DNA of 64,000 nt, taken from the IMG/VR virus record IMGVR_UViG_3300009703_004110, positions 268,271 through 332,270 of that record. One strand, 5' to 3'. The stretch is from a virus. The notes under the pieces were generated by a model. The model was not told the DNA's origin. It saw only the letters and a program-made list of their open reading frames with translations, and searched no databases. The position numbers and the translations under genes were made by a program. Positions 58,550-64,000 of the stretch are shown one piece after another; position 1 is the first letter of the stretch, and each line of letters starts with the position of its first letter.

Positions 58550-59820
58550 GCTGGTGTCTCCGCAGTACATGGTGTATCAGATGAATCATCCTTAGGGCTT
58601 TTATCATTTGATTCTTCTTCACCGTTCTTTGGTGATGTATATAGAATACTTTTGATTTCCTGCTCCCAATTACCAAATCCATGCACCACTAATCTTCTCG
58701 CAACCTCGCCAAGATATGCACCAGATAATTGATCTGTTAGTTTTATGATTTCATCCCAATGCGGTATGACTTCTTCAGTATTCTTACCTAGATAATATCT
58801 AAGAATCAAATTCCTTTCTTCTTCATTTGGAAGATGAAAGGTTAAAACCTCATCAACTCTTCCCGGTCTCATTCCGGGGAAGTGCCAGTCACCAATTTTG
58901 GGTTCTTTATCAGGATCATCAGCGGAGCTTGTCATTACTGTTGCAATAACCAAGCACTCCGGATCTCTTAGCGCTTCCAGTAAAGAAAGGAACCCTTCCG
59001 TCTTTTCTGTATTACTTAAAGACAGATCATCTAAAAGCAGCACTGTTGGTTTAAACAAATGAACCATAGCGATTAACTGTTCGAAGCTACAATTACCCAA
59101 AACAGAAGAGGCTATCTTTAATGTCTTTGCATTATGACCTGCACTATACGAGGCCACATGCTTTGCAAAGACACTCTTCCCAACTCCCGTTGGTCCTCTT
59201 AGCAGAACAGTCCTAGGCTCTCGTCCATAACGTGCAAGCCTCTTAGCAAAAGATTCTGGATTGTGAACCATTCCAAGAAACGGTCCCGGCTCTTGCCCTG
59301 GGTTAACACCAAACTTATTACTACCGCGATAAGAATAGTGATCATTCTCTTTTGCACTAAGCATTAAGCTTGAGTCTTTTTCCCAAACAATCTCTTGCAG
59401 GATTCCAACAATATCTTCAAACTTTCCGTTCTCTAAATATGGCCCACCAGAATATTTATCTCCAGAGAAAATAGCTCCAATGTTAATATTTCCGCTGGTA
59501 AATACGTAAGCCTGATCAGTTAGGCTAGCTGCGACTAGTTGCCTTTCCAGATTGCTGCTCATTAATAATTCGCATACAAAACCATCAATTGCTGTATCAA
59601 TAGATTGGTAACCTCTGTTACCAAAATATGACCAAGGAGAATCTGACGGATAAAAGATATTAACTATTTCGCTTGTTGCTATTGCGCTGCCTAATAGTTT
59701 TGATATTGGTCCGCCTTCTCTAGTTGCATCGGACATCTCAACTACCTTTCCAGCAGCTTTAAACCACCTCTGCTTTCCTTTTATAAACCTGACTATTCGT
59801 GGCATCCTTTTACAGATCAT
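58546..59820 (-). CDS. AAA+ ATPase
   Basis: About 424 residues from ATG 59820, overlapping the kinase stop as ATGA. Walker A is LLRGPTGVGKSVFAK, Walker B PTVLLLDDLS, and RPGRVDEVLTFHLP the sensor 2-like part. The first 220 residues are unique. The fold resembles BCS1- or FtsH-type AAA+ modules. Partner unknown; the small membrane protein follows it. Confidence 0.88.
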   Translation of the reverse strand: MICKRMPRIVRFIKGKQRWFKAAGKVVEMSDATREGGPISKLLGSAIATSEIVNIFYPSDSPWSYFGNRGYQSIDTAIDGFVCELLMSSNLERQLVAASLTDQAYVFTSGNINIGAIFSGDKYSGGPYLENGKFEDIVGILQEIVWEKDSSLMLSAKENDHYSYRGSNKFGVNPGQEPGPFLGMVHNPESFAKRLARYGREPRTVLLRGPTGVGKSVFAKHVASYSAGHNAKTLKIASSVLGNCSFEQLIAMVHLFKPTVLLLDDLSLSNTEKTEGFLSLLEALRDPECLVIATVMTSSADDPDKEPKIGDWHFPGMRPGRVDEVLTFHLPNEEERNLILRYYLGKNTEEVIPHWDEIIKLTDQLSGAYLGEVARRLVVHGFGNWEQEIKSILYTSPKNGEEESNDKSPKDDSSDTPCTAETPA

Positions 59821-60332
59821 GACCTGTTGTCCTGCCACCTGTTAATCATGCGCCTAATTGCTTCAACCGGAACACCATGAGTGTTGCGCTTAGCAGCAAC
59901 CTGGGGCTTTGGGTGAGGAAGGGTAACATGAGCGACAATGTATCCCTGCTGCTCAGCCTCGCGAGCATACTTACCCCATTCCTTTCGCTGCGTATTGGTG
60001 TTGTCACAAATAACAATCGGGATCTCGTCCATCAAAGACTGACGAAATGCCTTGTAGTTTGCATTGTGAAAGATACCAAGCTGCTTAGGGTTAAACTTGT
60101 AAACTCCGTCCTTCATGAAGTATTCATCAGTAGAATGAATCGCGGCACAAATCTCTTGGACCTCTCCATCATATACATAGCCGAAGTACTGAACAGACTT
60201 TTCAGTCCAAAATACCCCATGATAACTCTGCATAGAGTTCTCTGACGCCATCCAGTTAGACTGAGCAATAGCACGCGCAGCACTGGACTTGCCAGAACCA
60301 GGGACTCCACCCATGATAAAACAAAGCTTCAT
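59817..60332 (-). CDS. Polynucleotide kinase-like P-loop protein
   Basis: 171 residues. MGGVPGSGKSSAARAIA is the P-loop; ICDNTNTQRKEW and the later Arg residues resemble the kinase half of T4 Pnk. Phosphorylates 5' ends of RNA or DNA. The phosphatase half of T4 Pnk is absent. Suited to work with the Rnl1-like ligase. Confidence 0.85.
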   Translation of the reverse strand: MKLCFIMGGVPGSGKSSAARAIAQSNWMASENSMQSYHGVFWTEKSVQYFGYVYDGEVQEICAAIHSTDEYFMKDGVYKFNPKQLGIFHNANYKAFRQSLMDEIPIVICDNTNTQRKEWGKYAREAEQQGYIVAHVTLPHPKPQVAAKRNTHGVPVEAIRRMINRWQDNRS

Positions 60333-60387
60333 AGCTTACCCTCCTTTCTTCCAATTCATTACCTGCACCATTTTCATTTTAAGCCAA

Positions 60388-60432
60388 CGAAGACAAGGTT
60401 TTGCCGCCAAGGGCTTTGGCCCCTGGATCTAT
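60388..60432 (-). terminator. Hairpin followed by GGCGGCAAAACCTTG
   Basis: On the minus strand after the stop at 60437, CCAGGGGCC-AAAG-CCCTTGG can fold, followed by CGGCAAAACCTTG. The same GGCGGCAAAACCTTG end is found after the 11929 gene. Likely a common mRNA 3' end signal. No gene in 60333-60436. Confidence 0.5.
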
Positions 60433-60436
60433 TCAT

Positions 60437-61099
60437 TTATCCAATTGTGATCACCGCCGGGTTGACCGTGCCAGTCTCACTTTCAACTCCATACTTTTTG
60501 TTATGCCATTGACGCAAAGTATCGCCATGCTCCCAAACCTGAGATAGAGTGTGAACAGCCGCACCATACATGAAGCCGGTAATTCCCTCATTATCTGCCA
60601 AGCTAGAGGTCCTCTTTGCAGAACTTTCAATTGACTCTCCACGACTCAACGCTGATTCCATTAGTCTTGCCCAACGCTCTGCATATGTAACTACCGCTCC
60701 ACCATAGGGATCGGTATTCTTATTCTTAAAGTCATCCCATGCATCAGAATCTTTTAGAGTCATATTGTCAGGAGCGGTAGCTAGAAGATCCTCAAGAGCG
60801 TTCTTTCGCTCGCTCTCCTTTCTTTCCGCTTCTTTCATCCTCTCTCGATATTCATCAGAAGCAAGATACTCTTCTCGACGTCTATCACTTTCTTCCCAAT
60901 AAACCTTAGCCAACTCAGGTCCCGCCTTAGAACCGTCCGCAATCAGCTCAATACCATTAAAGGAAAGAGCCTGGGTCTCGCCTGTTTCTTTAGCATAAGC
61001 AACCAAGTCATCGGCCGCGCCAGAGATGGTCGAACCGGGAGTCGCCTCTAGCTCTCCATCATAAATCCAAAGATTATCTGAAATATTTTCGTAACTCAT
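60437..61099 (-). CDS. Hypothetical protein
   Basis: 220 residues, acidic, with a charged helical middle (REEYLASDEYRERMKEAERK). Ends TVNPAVITIG. No known family. Near the kinase and AAA+ genes. Confidence 0.7.
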   Translation of the reverse strand: MSYENISDNLWIYDGELEATPGSTISGAADDLVAYAKETGETQALSFNGIELIADGSKAGPELAKVYWEESDRRREEYLASDEYRERMKEAERKESERKNALEDLLATAPDNMTLKDSDAWDDFKNKNTDPYGGAVVTYAERWARLMESALSRGESIESSAKRTSSLADNEGITGFMYGAAVHTLSQVWEHGDTLRQWHNKKYGVESETGTVNPAVITIG

Positions 61100-61124
61100 C
61101 TTTCACCTCTTAATGTAATTTTTA

Positions 61125-61268
61125 TCAAAGAAGGAGCGCAGCTAATGTAACCCAAGTACCTGCTGAAGCAGCAAAGACCCACGTTGCCAAAAGGTTCCAG
61201 TCGTTCTTTAGTCCGACATATCCAATGCCAAGACCAACAGTGCTTGCAAGTAAAACATAAGGAATCAT
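61125..61268 (-). CDS. Small membrane protein
   Basis: 47 residues from ATG 61268, overlapping the Nudix stop as ATGA, with GGAG upstream. MIPYVLLASTVGLGIGYVG and LLATWVFAASAGTW form two membrane segments. Possibly a holin-like or membrane-modifying peptide; not proven. Confidence 0.65.
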   Translation of the reverse strand: MIPYVLLASTVGLGIGYVGLKNDWNLLATWVFAASAGTWVTLAALLL

Positions 61269-61708
61269 ATGTCCGCTCCGTTGTTAATTAGCACTACCTT
61301 GAGTGCTTTGTTATAATCTTTGTAAGTTGAAGTGTCTGCACAGATTGAGTCGTAGTCAACCCATCTAACATATCCTTCGCCTTCTTTCTTTCCTTCCTTA
61401 ACCCAATCGGCATTAATATTACCGTAGTAAAGATAGGTAGAACAGAGGTTGCCATCACAATCTCGCATCCTAAAGATTTCTTCAATAGGTCTTTTGCCTA
61501 AACGAAAGCCGGTCTCTTCAAAAGTTTCCCGAGTAATTGCCTCACGCGGAGTTTCACCAGGATCAATCTTGCCACCAGGAAGGTTTATATCATTGTCATC
61601 ATGCTTACGAGCTACTGACAGGATCCTTCCGTCTTCTGAAAAGATTACGATTGTTACAGCAAAAAGATCATCTTCCATTTCAAGTCCCATGTTCTTCACA
61701 AAAATCAT
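61265..61708 (-). CDS. Nudix hydrolase
   Basis: About 147 residues; a later start at MEDDLF is possible. The Nudix box is NLPGGKIDPGETPREAITRE then TFEETG, complete. Typical of small nucleotide pyrophosphatases. Substrate unknown. Confidence 0.88.
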   Translation of the reverse strand: MIFVKNMGLEMEDDLFAVTIVIFSEDGRILSVARKHDDNDINLPGGKIDPGETPREAITRETFEETGFRLGKRPIEEIFRMRDCDGNLCSTYLYYGNINADWVKEGKKEGEGYVRWVDYDSICADTSTYKDYNKALKVVLINNGADI

Positions 61709-61716
61709 TTTGTTGC

Positions 61717-62202
61717 CTACCGTAATAATTTTTCAACATCATCAAACAAAAGGCTTCGCTCTCTATCTGTTAATGCTCTTAATTTTTCAGCAGGCTTTAT
61801 CGGCATGTCTCTGCCCCAAGGCTTACCGGATACCATGATTGTGATACAGGTTTCAAGTGGCGCGACATAGTGCCATAAGTTTTTGTCCATCATTTCATAA
61901 CAGCCTTCGTTCATAATTACTCTTGACATATTCTCTGGAGCGTCAATAGTTTCGCTATAACCGAATGCAGTTTGATACCCGCCGAATACCATAAAGGCAG
62001 CAGGCCAAGGGTGAGGATGAATCAATGCGTCACTTGGTTCGCATTTATGAAGTCTATGAATAGAAATTCTTACGTCTTCATAATCCATATAAAGTCTTTC
62101 AACTAATGGAGGATGATAATCTACATAAAGAGACTTCCAGTTTTCTCGGTCCGAAAGCAGAGCCGGAAGTTTTTCTTTTATATCTATTAGTTTCTTAATC
62201 AT
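61717..62202 (-). CDS. Cupin-like protein
   Basis: 161 residues. HPHPWPAAFMVFGG and a later His (NLWHYVAPLE) fit a cupin barrel with a metal site. Similar proteins are found in phages with unknown role. It overlaps the HNH stop by ATGA. Confidence 0.6.
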   Translation of the reverse strand: MIKKLIDIKEKLPALLSDRENWKSLYVDYHPPLVERLYMDYEDVRISIHRLHKCEPSDALIHPHPWPAAFMVFGGYQTAFGYSETIDAPENMSRVIMNEGCYEMMDKNLWHYVAPLETCITIMVSGKPWGRDMPIKPAEKLRALTDRERSLLFDDVEKLLR

Positions 62203-62675
62203 CTTGACTTTCCTTCTTTATATCTTTGTCTGCGAAGGAAGCGCCCATTACCTTTATTTTTAATTCCAAAAGTTGGCGTTTGGGCATGACAATTAGGACA
62301 GAGAAGTCTTACATTATTTAAACTACTATCTTCCGAGTTTCCATCTATATGATCTATTTGAATTGGAATAGGATTACCCATCCATTCTGATAAATCACAT
62401 GATGAGCATACATGACCAATTGTTTTTAAAAGATATTTTTTTGCTGTATGTGCAGTAAACTTTCCAGACTTAATTTTCATATCAAATTGATAATCCATCT
62501 GGCACCTATTAGAGCAGTACTTTCCTCTTGCTATTTTAATATCACATTGTATACAAAAATAATCTTTTCCATGACGCCTATTTCCCCTGTTGTTAAATTT
62601 TGCAGAACAACTTTGAGAGCAAAACTTTTTTGTTCGTGGGCCACGCTCTTGTCCGCACTCTTTACAAGTATTCAT
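62199..62675 (-). CDS. HNH endonuclease
   Basis: 158 residues. Two fingers (CKECGQERG...CSQSC, CIQCDIKI...CSNRC) then CSSCDLSEWMGNPIPIQIDH and LLCPNCHAQTP. Very similar to the C-terminal half of the plus-strand protein at 63212-64000, so the two are recent relatives in opposite directions. Confidence 0.92.
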   Translation of the reverse strand: MNTCKECGQERGPRTKKFCSQSCSAKFNNRGNRRHGKDYFCIQCDIKIARGKYCSNRCQMDYQFDMKIKSGKFTAHTAKKYLLKTIGHVCSSCDLSEWMGNPIPIQIDHIDGNSEDSSLNNVRLLCPNCHAQTPTFGIKNKGNGRFLRRQRYKEGKSR

Positions 62676-62744
62676 TTCGAACTCCTTACTGCTTTATAAT
62701 TTAAAAGTAATAGATAGTTCGAAATGTTATATGGTTACATCAGC

Positions 62745-63047
62745 TTATACTACAGTAGCATCTTCTGAGATTAACTTTCTATATTCAATAATCCATTCTT
62801 CAAGCTTATCAGCAAATTTGCCCATAGGCATATTCGGAAATCTTGGAGAGATCATCTGAGGTCCGGGAAATACTTTTTCACGAGATAGACGCGGAGCTTC
62901 CGGCATATCTAATCCAACGGCCTGAATTGTCATCGCTGTCCATATAATAGCAACTAGTTCACCATTATTTGTTGCGTACGCTTCTGGACACTTAATAACG
63001 CCGTCGAGAATCAGGTCTGCGATATCATCGTTCATATTACTCTCCAT
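62745..63047 (-). CDS. Small hypothetical protein
   Basis: 100 residues (MESNMNDDIADLILDGVIKC...), acidic start, Pro-rich middle. No known family. Between two HNH genes. Confidence 0.6.
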   Translation of the reverse strand: MESNMNDDIADLILDGVIKCPEAYATNNGELVAIIWTAMTIQAVGLDMPEAPRLSREKVFPGPQMISPRFPNMPMGKFADKLEEWIIEYRKLISEDATVV

Positions 63048-63105
63048 ATTTAATGGGGCCCTGTATAATATTCGGACCTTTTTGTGTATAGCGCAGTATA
63101 ATTAA

Positions 63106-63181
63106 TGGAGCACCATAACGGAATCAAACCGTTATCCCCAGAGTACAAAACTGGAATAATAAATCATTATACTAATGGTGC
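63106..63181 (-). tRNA. tRNA-Tyr-like (GTA)
   Basis: Acceptor GCACCAT/ATGGTGC and T-stem AACGG/CCGTT are perfect. Anticodon stem CCAGT/TCTGG (T31-T39) has loop TTTGTAC (GTA). The D-arm lacks GG, T56 replaces C56, and the long variable arm of bacterial tRNA-Tyr is missing. Possibly degenerate. Confidence 0.6.
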
Positions 63182-63211
63182 AAATTGATTTAATTAATGC
63201 AAAGGAAAAAT

Positions 63212-64000
63212 ATGAAATATACTAACAAAAACTTTAAAGACTGGCTTACACAATTCGGCTCAAGAGAGGACGTATTATTAGAGTGTGATTATTGTGATAA
63301 TACATTTACAAGAAATAAACATTCGATTATCCGATCCATTAACAAAGGTTATACGCACTCTTTTTGCTCCTCTCAGTGTAAAAGCCTATATAATGGTATT
63401 TCTATAAAGAAAAATTGTAAAACTTGTGATAAGGAATTTACCAGAAATACTAAATTAAATGGAACATTTTGCTCTCAAAGTTGCGCCGCCTCATTTAATA
63501 ACCTTGGAACTTGTAAAAATCCAAACGGTATTGGCCTAGATAAAGCCAGGAAATCACGTATTAAAAACTTAAAAGGATCTATAGGTAACAAAAAATATAA
63601 GCCTAAAAGGCAGTATCGTCCTCGACTAAGAACGAATAAATGTATAAATTGTGAAAACTCTGCATCAAAGAATGCCAAATATTGCTCTACTAGATGCCAG
63701 ATGGATTATCAATTAGAAGCCAGAATTGCCTCTGGAGAGTTTTCGGCTAGAACTGCAAAGCGATATCTTTTAAAACACAGCGGTCATATATGTTCTATGT
63801 GTGATTTATCTGAATGGAATAACCGGCCAATTCCTATAGAAATAGATCATATAAATGGAAACTCATCTGATAATTCTTTATCGAATTTAAGGCTTCTCTG
63901 CCCAAACTGTCACGCTCAAACAGTTACTTATAAATCAAGAAATAAGGGCAATGGCAGATATTACAGAAGGCAGAGATATAAAAATGGAAAATCTTATTAG
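63212..64000 (+). CDS. HNH endonuclease with zinc fingers
   Basis: 262 residues on the plus strand from ATG 63212 (AAAGGA upstream; ATG 63197 is less well placed). Fingers CDYCDNTF, CKTCDKEF...CSQSC, CINCENSA...CSTRC are followed by CSMCDLSEWNNRPIPIEIDH and LLCPNCHAQTV. Ends at TAG in the last three bases of the window. Lies beside the tRNA-Tyr-like element. Confidence 0.92.
   Translation: MKYTNKNFKDWLTQFGSREDVLLECDYCDNTFTRNKHSIIRSINKGYTHSFCSSQCKSLYNGISIKKNCKTCDKEFTRNTKLNGTFCSQSCAASFNNLGTCKNPNGIGLDKARKSRIKNLKGSIGNKKYKPKRQYRPRLRTNKCINCENSASKNAKYCSTRCQMDYQLEARIASGEFSARTAKRYLLKHSGHICSMCDLSEWNNRPIPIEIDHINGNSSDNSLSNLRLLCPNCHAQTVTYKSRNKGNGRYYRRQRYKNGKSY

Noticed and set aside
1-64000. A full change of genetic code with UAG read as an amino acid
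   Set aside because: About 18 genes in the window end in UAG with unrelated neighbours after it, often with a second stop within a few codons, and large genes have no internal UAG. Only a few genes near 33.6-38.7 kb look readthrough-dependent.
1-64000. CRISPR array
   Set aside because: No regularly spaced direct repeats with unique spacers were seen.

Overview
The window looks like part of a very large (jumbo or 'huge') tailed-phage genome. It is A+T-rich and gene-dense, nearly all genes lie on the minus strand, many genes overlap by ATGA, GTGA or TTGA, and many small proteins of unknown function sit among tRNA genes and homing endonucleases. No capsid, tail, terminase or replication gene was recognised, so this is a translation, tRNA and nucleotide-metabolism region. 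The plus-strand genes are few: HNH and LAGLIDADG endonucleases, one methyltransferase and one small zinc protein.

Translation and tRNA layer. The phage encodes IleRS, GluRS, LysRS, ArgRS, a small HisRS-like enzyme, EF-Tu, EF-G, IF3, an RF1-type release factor lacking domain 1, peptide deformylase, two Pth2-type peptidyl-tRNA hydrolases and a Thg1-like 3'-5' polymerase. About 21 recognisable tRNAs (Gly GCC/UCC, Asp, Val, Leu UAA/UAG, Trp, Met or Ile CAU, Phe, Pro, Gln CUG/UUG, Ser GCU/UGA, Cys, two Ile GAU, His, Tyr-like and an amber suppressor CUA) are accompanied by several abnormal tRNA-like elements: one tRNA split by about 106 nt, one apparently circularly permuted tRNA-Phe, an acceptor/T-arm minihelix and several degenerate pieces.

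Defence and repair layer. NAMPT and NMNAT-Nudix (30.5-33.6 kb) with NAD kinase (44.3 kb) form an NAD+ rebuilding route. A NADAR protein (25.5 kb) could remove ADP-ribose from guanine. Rnl1-type RNA ligase, a Pnk-type kinase, a YcgL-like nucleotidyltransferase (53.9-60.3 kb), a second Rnl2-type ligase and Thg1 (38.7-40.5 kb) suggest tRNA repair. Two SpoT-like HD hydrolases and several Nudix proteins may act on alarmones. A ThiF/E1-like gene next to a JAMM-like gene (11.9-16.2 kb) suggests a ubiquitin-like modification cassette.

Recoding. The strongest unusual signal is an amber suppressor tRNA at 35.3 kb within 3.5 kb of genes carrying in-frame UAG codons. The clearest is a Pth2-HD gene with a good ribosome binding site and UAG at codon 5. 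UAG is also an ordinary stop for about 18 genes here, so this is partial suppression rather than a changed genetic code. Separately, at least seven genes need a frameshift to be complete (for example GluRS, HisRS and endonuclease VII). Some may be programmed, but sequence errors must be excluded first. A family of at least 11 proteins sharing a C-terminal 'hhFNLDLF' motif is spread through the window, often beside tRNA genes, and I know of no description of it.
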